The notes: generated by a model from the sequence alone, not told the origin. DNA of 64,000 nt from Tuberibacillus sp. Marseille-P3662 (GCF_900178005.1 NZ_FXBS01000006.1:186001-250000); one strand, 5' to 3'; positions 17,786-26,594 are shown, counted from the first letter of the stretch. A program made the numbers and translations.

Positions 17786-18538
17786 TTGTTAAAAACAGGG
17801 TTATGCTCAATAACATTCAGGGACTTGTCCGTAGATCAAATCATTGCTTTGACAGTAAAAGCAGGTCTAGATGGCATTGAATGGGGCGGAGACATCCATG
17901 TACCTTCTGGAAGTGTTGAGCGTGCATCTGAAGTAGCCAATTTAACCAAACAGGCTGGATTAAGCATTGTGTCTTATGGTTCCTATTACAGAGTAGGTTG
18001 TGAGAATGAAACATCTTTTGAGCAGATACTGGAGACGGCGATACATCTTAATGCACCCGCCATACGAGTATGGGCAGGCAACCGTAGTTCGGAAGATGCT
18101 GATAAGACTTATTGGCAAACAGTAATATCTGATTCTAGAAAGATTGGTTCTCTAGCTGAAAAAGAGGGGATTGCCATTAATTACGAATATCACGATGATA
18201 CGCTTACGGATACAAAAGCAAGTGCATATAAATTGATGAAAGCCGTCAATCATCCCAATATAGGAGTTTATTGGCAACCTGCTATTGATCAAGATGTAGA
18301 AACGCGTATTGAGAGTATTAAAGAAATTGGTCCATGGTTAACACATGTTCATGTTTTTCAATGGAGTACAAAAGATCGTTTTCCCCTAAGTGAGGGTAAA
18401 CAAGAGTGGATTCGTTATCTACGTAATCTGGAGAATTCCCGGGATGATCGTTATATGATGTTGGAGTTTGTTAAGGATGACGATCCAAAACAAATGCTAG
18501 AAGATGCTGATGTTTTAAAACGTCTTATATCTTCTTAA
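17786..18538 (+). CDS. Sugar phosphate isomerase/epimerase-like TIM barrel
   Basis: 250 residues, AP_endonuc_2 family. GLDGIEWGGDIHV, the AINYEYHDDTLTD strand, IGVYWQPA and THVHVFQW mark the barrel strands carrying the metal ligands (Glu, Asp/Gln, His). The product length is short but complete for this family. Start is TTG, eight bases after AGGAGG. It follows the pseudogene cluster and precedes, after a 172-bp gap with a decayed permease end, a DUF2264 gene. The natural substrate is not known; family members act on inositols, ketoses or hydroxypyruvate. Confidence 0.75.
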   Translation: MLKTGLCSITFRDLSVDQIIALTVKAGLDGIEWGGDIHVPSGSVERASEVANLTKQAGLSIVSYGSYYRVGCENETSFEQILETAIHLNAPAIRVWAGNRSSEDADKTYWQTVISDSRKIGSLAEKEGIAINYEYHDDTLTDTKASAYKLMKAVNHPNIGVYWQPAIDQDVETRIESIKEIGPWLTHVHVFQWSTKDRFPLSEGKQEWIRYLRNLENSRDDRYMMLEFVKDDDPKQMLEDADVLKRLISS

Positions 18539-18615
18539 CAGGCCTGCATGAGATCATATCGTTATATTAAAAGATGTTTAAAATTAAATAATATATGGTG
18601 TGATGAGAGATGAAT

Positions 18616-18666
18616 TTTGTTCCACACAAGTAAAGCAGTTTCATGGCTGGAGCAGTTAAAGAGTAG
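18616..18666 (+). pseudogene. Possible remnant of a carbohydrate ABC permease C-terminus
   Basis: One frame reads FVPHK-stop-SSFMAGAVKE-stop, which resembles the usual end of MalG/LplC-type permeases (FxxGxxxGAVKG). It is short and carries a stop, so this is a suggestion only, but it fits the general gene decay from 17,000 to 18,700. Confidence 0.3.
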
Positions 18667-18710
18667 TTTGTTAATGTTTAAAAGTTATATATAAAGAAGG
18701 GAGAGAGTGA

Positions 18711-20558
18711 ATGTCACCGTTTAATACCTCCTTTAATCTAAGGCACAATCCATTGAGGACAAAAAAAGATTTGCAAGATGCTTTAAAAGACATTTGTGCG
18801 CCGTTAGAAAGTTTTTTTAGTGAGGGTCATGCCAAGTTAAACCTTGGAGAAACAGCCGCGCATTATGATAAAGAAGTAGCAGGAATGGAGGCCTTTTCTA
18901 GGCCCTTGTGGGGAATAATCCCAGTTATTGCAGGAGGCGGGTCCACCCTCTTAGTGGATAAGTTTATTGAAGGCATTAAAAATGGAACAAATCCCAGCCA
19001 TAATGAATTTTGGGGCGACATTAATGATTATGATCAACGCATTGTAGAATCAGCGGTTTTTGGTCTAAGTCTTGCGTTAGGAAATTCTCTTGTATGGGAG
19101 CATTTGTCTTCTTTTGAGAGAAAAAATTTATACAATTGGTTAAATGCCGTTAATCAAAAAAAACCGGCTGATAATAACTGGCACTTATTTCGAGTTATGG
19201 TCAATGTGGGTTTTTATCAGTTGGGACTGGATTATGATAAGGAGACGACTAATCATTCATTAGAGAGAATTGAAGATTTTTATTTGGGAGATGGCTGGTA
19301 TTCTGATGGATTAACCACGCAAAAGGATTATTATATTTCATTTGCAGTCCATTTTTATTGTCTTGTTTATGCCAGCTATATGGAAAAAGAAGATCCCGTA
19401 AGATCCGAAAGGTACAAAAGCAGAGCAGCGGTTTTTGCAAAAGATTTTATTTATTGGTTTTCTAAGGATGGGTCGGCTTTTCCATTTGGAAGGAGTATGA
19501 CCTATCGTTTTGCACAGGCAGCTTTTTGGAGTGCACTCGCATTTTCAGGAGTAGAGGTGTTTTCATGGGGGGTCATAAAAGGGTTAATTCTTCGGCATTT
19601 ACGTTGGTGGTTTCAGCAACCGATTTTTTCTCATGAAGACCTTTTAACAATAGGTTACTGTTATCCTAACTTGATAATGTCTGAGAATTATAACGCCCCA
19701 GGTTCTCCTTACTGGGCATTAAAAACGTTTTGGGTTCTTGCTTTAGAAAGAGACCATCCATTTTGGAAAGCCGTTGAGGAACCCTTGCCACAATTGGAGG
19801 AAATCAAAGTTTTGAGGCATCCACAAATGATCGTGTGCCGAGATTATTTAAACAAACATGTGTATTCATTAACCTCAGGACAATATGATCATTCAGAACA
19901 CTCACATAGCCCGGAAAAGTATTCAAAATTTGCCTATTCCAATATGTTTGGCTTCAGTATTCCTAAGGAAAATCGTGGACTAAAAAATGGTGCTTATGAT
20001 TCAATGTTGGCTCTTTCTGAAAAGGACGATGATTATGTTCGAGTGCGAAGCACATGTGAAACAGTGGAGGTTAATGAAACAAATATTTATTCATTATGGA
20101 AACCCTGGAACAATGTTATGGTGGAAACTTGGCTTATTCCTTTAGGCCTTTGGCATGTTCGTCTTCATCATATCCAAAATGAACGAGCACTGGATGCTGC
20201 GGAAGGCGGATTTGCTATTCCAAAAGAAAAGCCATATACATCGGAGCAAAGTAAAATTGGAATAGTAGCCAATTCTTCTGCTGGGAACAGTGGAATGATT
20301 GACATGTTGGAAAATCGCAGGGTAGAAGCTGTCACTTCAGCACCGAACACTAATTTAATGTATGCCAGTGTATCCTCGATTCCAACTCTTATTAAAACGT
20401 TAGAAGTTGGGAGTCATTGGATGGCAACCGCTGTTTTAGCTCATACTGAGGATGCTATTTTTCAGGAATATTGGCGTTATCCACCAAGGTTAAAGAGAGA
20501 TGAATTGGGGCTGCAAATTATATATGATAATGATATTAGATTTACTAAAAAAGTGTAA
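18711..20558 (+). CDS. DUF2264 domain protein, probable glycoside-processing enzyme
   Basis: 615 residues, no signal peptide. The N-terminal two thirds match the DUF2264 pattern: FSRPLWGIIP, DNNWHLFRVMVNVG and the aromatic-rich DGWYSDGLTTQKDYYISFAVHFYCLVYA segment (about residues 195-225), which suggests an alpha/alpha-toroid. The C-terminal part is beta-rich (HSHSPEKYSKFAYSNMFGFS). Such proteins occur in plant-polysaccharide operons beside unsaturated-glucuronyl hydrolases and GH4 enzymes, as here. I infer a cytosolic hydrolase of imported uronic or modified sugars. Start ATG follows GAAGGGAGAGAGTGA. Confidence 0.75.
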   Translation: MSPFNTSFNLRHNPLRTKKDLQDALKDICAPLESFFSEGHAKLNLGETAAHYDKEVAGMEAFSRPLWGIIPVIAGGGSTLLVDKFIEGIKNGTNPSHNEFWGDINDYDQRIVESAVFGLSLALGNSLVWEHLSSFERKNLYNWLNAVNQKKPADNNWHLFRVMVNVGFYQLGLDYDKETTNHSLERIEDFYLGDGWYSDGLTTQKDYYISFAVHFYCLVYASYMEKEDPVRSERYKSRAAVFAKDFIYWFSKDGSAFPFGRSMTYRFAQAAFWSALAFSGVEVFSWGVIKGLILRHLRWWFQQPIFSHEDLLTIGYCYPNLIMSENYNAPGSPYWALKTFWVLALERDHPFWKAVEEPLPQLEEIKVLRHPQMIVCRDYLNKHVYSLTSGQYDHSEHSHSPEKYSKFAYSNMFGFSIPKENRGLKNGAYDSMLALSEKDDDYVRVRSTCETVEVNETNIYSLWKPWNNVMVETWLIPLGLWHVRLHHIQNERALDAAEGGFAIPKEKPYTSEQSKIGIVANSSAGNSGMIDMLENRRVEAVTSAPNTNLMYASVSSIPTLIKTLEVGSHWMATAVLAHTEDAIFQEYWRYPPRLKRDELGLQIIYDNDIRFTKKV

Positions 20559-20830
20559 AAGTTTTCTTGCTCTGGTGTTATTCACTCCGGTACTGTGACA
20601 AGAAAAGCATCGGCAGCTTCTAAGATATATTGATCATTCATAACATTTAACTTGAAGGAACCTTATATCGTGTATTGACACACGCAAGTATGCTCGGGTT
20701 TTCTTTTAAGACCATCCCAGTCATTATCTGTAGACGTTTTTTCCTCCTATCCAATAATCTCTAATTATAAGGTTGACGATGAATGGCGTCTTTAAGGTAA
20801 AACAATTTTTCACTTAAAGAGGGGGAAGGC

Positions 20831-22135
20831 ATGATGCCAAAAATGACGTTTATTGGTGCCGGAAGTACTGTGTTTGCCAAAAATGTTCTAGGTGATTGCA
20901 TGTTTGTTCCGGCTTTGGAGGGCTTTGAGTTTGCTTTGTTTGATATTGATAACCAACGGCTTAAAGACTCGGAAAATATGTTAAATAATCTAAAAGCCAA
21001 CTACGGTGCTCAGGTGACAATCACAGCTTACTCTGATCGAAAAGAGGCATTGCGGGATGCGAGGTACGTCATTAATGCTATTCAGGTGGGGGGCTATAAG
21101 CCAAGTACGGTAATTGATTTCGAAATTCCTAAAAAATATGGTTTGCGGCAAACAATAGCTGATACTGTAGGCATCGGCGGCATTTTTCGAACGCTTCGAA
21201 CTCTACCGGTCATGTTTGACTTTGCTAAAGAAATGGAAGAGGTCTGTCCAGATGCGTGGCTGTTAAATTATACGAATCCGATGTCGAGTTTAACGGGGGC
21301 GATGCTTCGGTACACAAAAGTCAAGACGGTTGGGTTGTGTCATAGTGTTCAAGTTTGTACGGAATCATTATTCAGGTCATTAAATATGGACCCCGAGGGT
21401 GTCCAAGAAAAAATTGCCGGTATTAACCATATGAGTTGGCTGCTCGAAGTCAAAAAAGATGGCAAGGATCTTTATCCGGAAATCAAGCGTCGGGCGAAAG
21501 AAAAACAAAAGACACCACATGATGACAAGGTTCGCTTTGAACTGATGGATAAATTCGGTTATTACTTGACGGAATCTTCCGAACATAATGCCGAATATCA
21601 TCCTTATTTTATAAAAAGTCAATACCCAGAATTGATTGATCAATTCAATATTCCGTTGGATGAGTATCCGCGTCGTTGTGAAAATCAAATCAATGAATGG
21701 CAAGCGATGCGTGAAGACATGGTTCATAACACAGAATTAACCCACACCCGATCAAAAGAATATGGTTCACGGATTATTGAAGCGATGGAGACCGATGTTC
21801 CGTTCAAATTTGGTGGTAATGTTTCTAATGAAGGTGGCCTGATTAGTAATTTGTCTAGGAAAGCGTGTGTCGAAGTACCGTGCGTAGCTGACCGGAGTGG
21901 TATTTCGCCATGTTATATTGGCGATTTACCGGAACAACTGGCAGCCTTAAATAGAACGAACATCAATACACAATTAATGACGATTGAAGCGGCAATCACA
22001 GGAAATAAAGACGCTATCTATCAAGCGGCGCTTCTTGATCCGCACACAAACTCAGAACTATCTATAGATGATACAGTGAAATTGTGTGACGACTTAATTG
22101 AAACTCATAAAGATTGGTTGCCGGCTTTTGAATAA
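20831..22135 (+). CDS. melA: GH4 family alpha-glycosidase, alpha-galactosidase (MelA)-like
   Basis: 434 residues. The NAD-binding start MTFIGAGSTVFAKNVLGD, LLNYTNPM, the metal-ligand motif GLCHSVQ and GINHMSW are typical of GH4, which cleaves by a NAD- and Mn-dependent redox/elimination route in the cytosol. CHSVQ is the form found in MelA alpha-galactosidases, rather than the variants of alpha-glucosidases or 6-phospho-glucosidases; alpha-galacturonidase activity is an alternative given the neighbours. The start follows AGAGGGGGAAGGC and two adjacent ATGs are possible. It stands alone between weak terminators. Confidence 0.85.
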   Translation: MMPKMTFIGAGSTVFAKNVLGDCMFVPALEGFEFALFDIDNQRLKDSENMLNNLKANYGAQVTITAYSDRKEALRDARYVINAIQVGGYKPSTVIDFEIPKKYGLRQTIADTVGIGGIFRTLRTLPVMFDFAKEMEEVCPDAWLLNYTNPMSSLTGAMLRYTKVKTVGLCHSVQVCTESLFRSLNMDPEGVQEKIAGINHMSWLLEVKKDGKDLYPEIKRRAKEKQKTPHDDKVRFELMDKFGYYLTESSEHNAEYHPYFIKSQYPELIDQFNIPLDEYPRRCENQINEWQAMREDMVHNTELTHTRSKEYGSRIIEAMETDVPFKFGGNVSNEGGLISNLSRKACVEVPCVADRSGISPCYIGDLPEQLAALNRTNINTQLMTIEAAITGNKDAIYQAALLDPHTNSELSIDDTVKLCDDLIETHKDWLPAFE

Positions 22136-22149
22136 GCCAGAGTGATCAA

Positions 22150-22187
22150 AAGCTTATCTCCCGGGCGATGCTCCGGGGTTTATCTAT
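22150..22187 (+). terminator. Possible weak terminator after the GH4 gene
   Basis: CCCGG (22160-22164) pairs with CCGGG (22173-22177), followed by GTTTATCTATTCT. The stem is short and the tail broken by other bases. Confidence 0.4.
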
Positions 22188-22267
22188 TCTCTGTCGTTAC
22201 GAAAGGATTGGTAATCATTCATTTGAAGTTGTATATAGATAAAAACATTGTCTAATCCCAGTATCGG

Positions 22268-22338
22268 ATTGACAAATGAGTCATTTTTAGATATTCTTCG
22301 TTTAATGATTAAATTATACAAAATATTAAAATTATTAT
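22268..22338 (+). promoter_or_regulatory. Promoter and leader element, copy A (shared with xylA)
   Basis: TTGACA (22269-22274 region) and TATTCT are spaced 17 bp as a sigma-A promoter. The 71-bp block aligns without gaps to 37999-38069 upstream of xylA, with about 54 identical positions by my count, including TTTTTAGATA and GATTAAATTATA. The conserved part downstream of the -10 is where a repressor operator would lie. Copy A drives the Gfo/Idh-ThuA operon. Confidence 0.6.
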
Positions 22339-22373
22339 ATAGTCTTGGGGCTACAGAAGAAATATCATTTTAA

Positions 22374-22387
22374 TGTAAGCGCTTTAT
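22374..22387 (+). promoter_or_regulatory. cre-like site in the leader of the Gfo/Idh-ThuA operon
   Basis: TGTAAGCGCTTTAT matches the cre core. It lies 106 bp after the start of the shared promoter element, nearly the same distance as the cre-like site before xylA. Confidence 0.6.
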
Positions 22388-22403
22388 ATAAAGAGAGTAA
22401 GGA

Positions 22404-22526
22404 ATGGTGTTCGGGTTTCTAAATACTTTGAACCATAGCATGGTAGCTTTAAAACACTTGTTAGCGTCTGAACCATTACTTACCGGTGTTTCCGAAGAAA
22501 ATATCAGTCATTTATTGGGTGAATAG
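22404..22526 (+). CDS. 40-codon reading frame in the operon leader, remnant or small protein
   Basis: The ATG follows AAGAGAGTAAGGA. The product contains HSMVALKHLLASEPL and GVSEENISHLLGE, which looks like the last helix region of an amidohydrolase or similar TIM-barrel enzyme that normally continues with GENA. It may be the tail of a deleted gene captured behind the promoter, or a translated small protein. It is not close enough to any family for a firm call. Confidence 0.35.
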   Translation: MVFGFLNTLNHSMVALKHLLASEPLLTGVSEENISHLLGE

Positions 22527-22606
22527 CTAATAAACATAGGAAACTGCTAAATTATTCCCAATACCTTGTTTAGGTTTTAATGCTACATATTAGGGAGGGT
22601 ATGCCC

Positions 22607-23668
22607 ATGGCAAATGTTTTGCGAGTGGGATTAATTGGTGCGGGTGGGATTGCCCAAGGCGTCCACGTACCGAATTATCTCAAGTGTGAGGATAAAGTTG
22701 AAATTGTAGCCGTATCCGATGTTGTTAAAGCAACTGCTGAGGCATGTGCGGAAAAGTTTTCAATTCCACATGTTTTCGAAGACTATAAGGAAATGTTGGA
22801 AGAAATTGAATTAGATGCCGTGAGTATTTGTACGCCGAATAAGTTTCATGAACCAGCGACTTTAGCGGCTCTTAATGCCGGCTGCCATGTCCTATGTGAA
22901 AAACCGCCGGCAATGACTGTTGAAGAAGCTGTATCGATGCAACAAGCTGCCAAAAAAGCAGGAAAAAAATTAACGTTTGGTTTCCACTATCGTCATATGC
23001 CCGAAGTTGAGACGCTAAAACGATTTGTTGATGCAGGTGAATTGGGTGCCGTTTATGCGGCCAATGTGAGAGCTGTTCGCCGGCGCGGCATCCCGGGTTG
23101 GGGTGTGTTTACAAACAAAGAACTCCAAGGGGGCGGCCCTTTGATCGACATTGGCGTGCATATGCTGGATACTGCGCTTTATCTGATGGGTTATCCTCAA
23201 CCTGAAACAGTGCTAGGCGTCACCTATCAAAAATTGGGCAATCGTAAAGGCGTCGGTTTGCTAGGAGATTGGGACTCGGAAAACTTCTCTGTTGAAGATA
23301 TGGCACGGGCGATGATTACGTTCAAGAACGGATCTTCAATCTTATTGGAAACAGCGTTTGCGGCTAATGTTGAGGAACACGAGGTTATGAACGTGTCTTT
23401 AATGGGTGACAAAGGTGGTGCAGACGTCTTTCCATTGAAAGTTTATCAAGAAAAACATGATACATTGATTGATATTTCACCGTCCTATCTCCCGAAAAAA
23501 GGAGGTCATGAGCTGCAAATTGAGCGGTTTGTTGATCATTGCTTAAGTAACCAACAACCGATTAGTACGCCAGAGGAAGGTGTTTATCTACAACAAATTA
23601 TCAATGCCATCTATGAATCATCGGAATCCGGAAGAGCTGTTACGATTGGAAAGGAAGAAAAAGTATAA
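22607..23668 (+). CDS. Gfo/Idh/MocA-family sugar oxidoreductase (first copy)
   Basis: 353 residues. The Rossmann start RVGLIGAGGIAQGVHVPNY, SICTPNKFHEP, CEKPPAMT (the EKP motif with catalytic Lys) and GGPLIDIGVHMLDTALYL (Asp/His of the active site) define the family. It oxidises a sugar hydroxyl or reduces a keto-sugar with NAD(P). The start was placed at the third in-frame ATG, six bases after GGGAGGGT. It leads a run of a TIM-barrel isomerase, a second dehydrogenase and ThuA with gaps of 71 bp, an overlap and 2 bp. Confidence 0.88.
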   Translation: MANVLRVGLIGAGGIAQGVHVPNYLKCEDKVEIVAVSDVVKATAEACAEKFSIPHVFEDYKEMLEEIELDAVSICTPNKFHEPATLAALNAGCHVLCEKPPAMTVEEAVSMQQAAKKAGKKLTFGFHYRHMPEVETLKRFVDAGELGAVYAANVRAVRRRGIPGWGVFTNKELQGGGPLIDIGVHMLDTALYLMGYPQPETVLGVTYQKLGNRKGVGLLGDWDSENFSVEDMARAMITFKNGSSILLETAFAANVEEHEVMNVSLMGDKGGADVFPLKVYQEKHDTLIDISPSYLPKKGGHELQIERFVDHCLSNQQPISTPEEGVYLQQIINAIYESSESGRAVTIGKEEKV

Positions 23669-23739
23669 ACACTGTTTCGCAACTGCATTACCAAGAATAA
23701 CCCCTAGATTTAATACAATCATTCAAGGAGTGAATGTCG

Positions 23740-24708
23740 ATGAAATTAGGTGTTTTTGCTGTTCTGTTCGGTGATCGCCCACTGGAGGAAGCGCTAGATA
23801 TCATTGTGAATCAAGGTTTAGAGGCTGTTGAAATTGGGACGGGCGGTTACCCCGGTGATGCCCACTGTAAACCCGAAGCGTTGCTTTCTGATGACAAACA
23901 ATTGCAAGCTTTTAAGCATACCATTGAAAGACGTGGTTTAGAAATTAGTGCGTTGAGTTGTCACGGCAATCCGCTCCACCCTAATAAGGAAATATCTGAT
24001 CGTCATCACGAAGAATTTCAAAACACCGTTCTATTAGCTGAAAAATTGGGTGTTGAGACGGTGAATACCTTTTCCGGATGTCCTGGAGAATCCGAATATT
24101 CCCGTTTTCCGGTATGGGTCACATGTCCATGGCCTGAGGATCATTCTGAGGTTGTCCGATGGCAATGGGAAGAAAAAGTGATTCCTTATTGGCGTGAACA
24201 GAGCCAATTTTTAAGAGAACATGGTGTCCGCGTCGCTATTGAACCGCATCCTGGATTTGTTGTTTATAATACGGAAACGTGTTTACGATTGCGTGATGCA
24301 TGCGGTGACAATATTGGCTTCAACTTTGATCCAAGTCACTTGTTTTGGCAAAATATGGACCCTATCTTAGGCATTAAAGAATTAGCAAAACATGATGCGT
24401 TATATCATTTCCATGCTAAAGATACGAACATTGATGAGCAAAATACAGCAGCAAATGGTGTGCTTGATACCAAGCCGTATAGTGATGAACTTAACCGGTC
24501 TTGGATTTTCCGGTCCATTGGTTATGGTCACGGTGAAGAAACATGGCGGAAAATCATTAGTGCTCTGCAGCTAGTTGGCTATGAAGGTGTCGTCAGCATT
24601 GAACATGAAGACAGTTTAATGTCGGTTGAAGAAGGTTTTAAAAAAGGGGCAGCCCTTCTACAAAATGCCTTGATTAAGGAAAAGGTTGGTGAAATGTGGT
24701 GGGCGTAA
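23740..24708 (+). CDS. Sugar isomerase/epimerase-like TIM barrel of the ThuA operon
   Basis: 322 residues. LEAVEIGTGGYPGDAHC, VNTFSGCPGE, RVAIEPHPGFVVYN, NFDPSHLFWQ and HFHAKDTN are the barrel strands and metal ligands of the AP_endonuc_2 family. This subgroup is regularly adjacent to Gfo/Idh oxidoreductases and some members cleave or isomerise 3-keto sugars or C-glycosides. The ATG at 23740 is nine bases after AAGGAG; an earlier ATG at 23734 is only three bases away. The 3' end overlaps the next gene. Confidence 0.85.
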   Translation: MKLGVFAVLFGDRPLEEALDIIVNQGLEAVEIGTGGYPGDAHCKPEALLSDDKQLQAFKHTIERRGLEISALSCHGNPLHPNKEISDRHHEEFQNTVLLAEKLGVETVNTFSGCPGESEYSRFPVWVTCPWPEDHSEVVRWQWEEKVIPYWREQSQFLREHGVRVAIEPHPGFVVYNTETCLRLRDACGDNIGFNFDPSHLFWQNMDPILGIKELAKHDALYHFHAKDTNIDEQNTAANGVLDTKPYSDELNRSWIFRSIGYGHGEETWRKIISALQLVGYEGVVSIEHEDSLMSVEEGFKKGAALLQNALIKEKVGEMWWA

Positions 24709-25877
24709 CGCACAAGGAAGTTCGAATCGGTATGGTAGGCTATCAATTTATGGGAAAGACTCACAGTCATGCATACCGAGATTTGCCTTTCTTTTTTGAC
24801 ACCGATGCTAAGCCTATAATGAAAGCGATTTCCGGACGCGATGAAGCAGCAGTTAAAGCTGCTGCGGAGGATATGGGTTGGGCCTCTTATGAAACGGATT
24901 GGCGAACGTTAATTGCCCGTGATGATATCGATGTCATCGATATTGTTACGCCTAATCATACGCATGCCGAGATTGCGATTGCAGCGGCCGAGGCTGGAAA
25001 ACACATCATAACGGAAAAACCACTAGCATTAACTTTAGAGGAAGCCCGGAGGATGTATGAAGCGGTAAAAAAAGCCAATGTTGTACACATGGTTTCCCAT
25101 AATTATCGGTTTGCCCCTGCCGTTCAATACGCCAAACAATTGATTGCAGCTGGTCGACTTGGAAAAATCTATCATGTTAGAGCTAATTACTTACAAGATT
25201 TTATCATGGATCCTGACTTTCCATTAGTGTGGCGACTTAAAAAAGAAGCTGCCGGTTCTGGGGCGCTCGGTGATATTGGGGCCCATAGCATTGACTTGAT
25301 CCGCTTTTTAGTCGGTGACATTCAAGAAGTCGTTGGCATGATGGAGACATTTATTAAAGAGCGGCCCCTCGGGGAGATGTCCGGCGGACTTAATGCTCAA
25401 TCCGATGGGGAACAAACAGGTGAAGTCACTGTTGACGATGCGGCTGCCTTTTTAGCCCGATTTGAAAATGGAGCGTTGGGTACATTTGAAGCCACCCGTT
25501 TTGCGGCGGGTAATCGCAACAAAAATAAGTTTGAAATCAACGGTGAAAAAGGTTCACTACGGTGGGATCTTGAAAATATGAACAATCTTGAGGTGTACTT
25601 GGCTGATGATGAGCTTGGGCTTCAAGGGTTCAGGACCATTAATTGTACAGAGGAACAGCATCCATATGCTGGTGCCTATTGGCCGCCTGGACATATTATC
25701 GGTTATGAACATACGTTTATTCATTTAATCTATGAATTGATGAACGGTATCACAAACGGAACACAGCCTAAGCCTGATTTTGAAGAAGGTGTCAAAAATC
25801 AAGCAGTGCTCGAAGCGGTTCAACAATCTCAGACAACCAAACAATGGGTCAAAGTTGATCATGTTGGGGGCGGATAA
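24696..25877 (+). CDS. Gfo/Idh/MocA-family sugar oxidoreductase (second copy)
   Basis: 393 residues. RIGMVGYQFMGKTHSHAY, DIVTPNHTHAEIAIAA, TEKPLALT and GALGDIGAHSIDLIRFL are the family landmarks. It is longer than the first copy and differs widely, so the two are not a recent duplication and probably act on different substrates or at different carbons. The GTG start lies within the last codons of the isomerase gene, giving a 13-bp overlap and likely coupled translation. Confidence 0.88.
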   Translation: MVGVTHKEVRIGMVGYQFMGKTHSHAYRDLPFFFDTDAKPIMKAISGRDEAAVKAAAEDMGWASYETDWRTLIARDDIDVIDIVTPNHTHAEIAIAAAEAGKHIITEKPLALTLEEARRMYEAVKKANVVHMVSHNYRFAPAVQYAKQLIAAGRLGKIYHVRANYLQDFIMDPDFPLVWRLKKEAAGSGALGDIGAHSIDLIRFLVGDIQEVVGMMETFIKERPLGEMSGGLNAQSDGEQTGEVTVDDAAAFLARFENGALGTFEATRFAAGNRNKNKFEINGEKGSLRWDLENMNNLEVYLADDELGLQGFRTINCTEEQHPYAGAYWPPGHIIGYEHTFIHLIYELMNGITNGTQPKPDFEEGVKNQAVLEAVQQSQTTKQWVKVDHVGGG

Positions 25878-25879
25878 TA

Positions 25880-26530
25880 TTGAAACAAGCGTTGATCTTT
25901 CAAGGTGGCTGGGAGGGCCATGAACCTGAGAAGGTTGCTGATATTCTTACCGGTATTCTAAAAGAAGAACACTTTGATGTTAATGTTACGGATACGCTGG
26001 AAACGTTGGAAAAGGATGACCTAACGGCGTATGACTTAATAGTACCGAACTGGACACAAGGTAGCATTAAGCGCGAACAGCTTCAGCCACTTTTAGACAC
26101 GGTTGCATCGGGAACGGGTCTCGCCGGTTTACATGGTGGTTTAGGAGATTCCTTTCGTATGGCAACCGATTATCAGTTTATGGTTGGTGGACAATGGGTC
26201 GCTCATCCTGGTAATGATGGCGTGACCTATCAAGTTCATATTAATGATCCTGATCATCCGCTGACGGAAGGAATGGAGGATTTTACTGTAACATCTGAAC
26301 AATATTATATGCACGTCGATCCCGTTGTTAACGTGCATGCCACAACGCGGTTCCCAGTTGCAGAAGGGCCCCATGCGTCTAATGGGGCCATCGACATACC
26401 GGTCGTATGGTCAAAATATTGGGGCAAGGGAAAAGTCTATTACTGCTCATTAGGCCATGTGGCCGATGTCGTAAAAAAACCAGAGGTAATGACGTTAATG
26501 CGGAAAGGGATGACATGGGCTGCAAAATAG
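25880..26530 (+). CDS. ThuA-family protein (trehalose-utilisation type)
   Basis: 216 residues, the length of a single ThuA domain, a class I glutamine-amidotransferase-like fold. QALIFQGGWEGHEPEKV, LIVPNWTQGSI, GLAGLHGGLGDSFR, GGQWVAHPG and KGKVYYCSLGHVAD are characteristic. Rhizobial ThuA with the dehydrogenase ThuB is linked to metabolism of disaccharides via 3-keto intermediates; the enzyme role is still poorly defined. The TTG start is 2 bp after the stop of the second dehydrogenase. It ends the operon. Confidence 0.88.
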   Translation: MKQALIFQGGWEGHEPEKVADILTGILKEEHFDVNVTDTLETLEKDDLTAYDLIVPNWTQGSIKREQLQPLLDTVASGTGLAGLHGGLGDSFRMATDYQFMVGGQWVAHPGNDGVTYQVHINDPDHPLTEGMEDFTVTSEQYYMHVDPVVNVHATTRFPVAEGPHASNGAIDIPVVWSKYWGKGKVYYCSLGHVADVVKKPEVMTLMRKGMTWAAK

Positions 26531-26594
26531 ATTGAGAGTGAATTTATTTGCTGTTTCCGGGTGACTTGAACATTAAAAAATATCTGTTGATTAG

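Noticed and set aside
20559-20620. Terminator after the DUF2264 gene
   Set aside because: TTTTCTTG and CAAGAAAA can pair, but the loop is long and no T-tail follows, so the evidence is insufficient.
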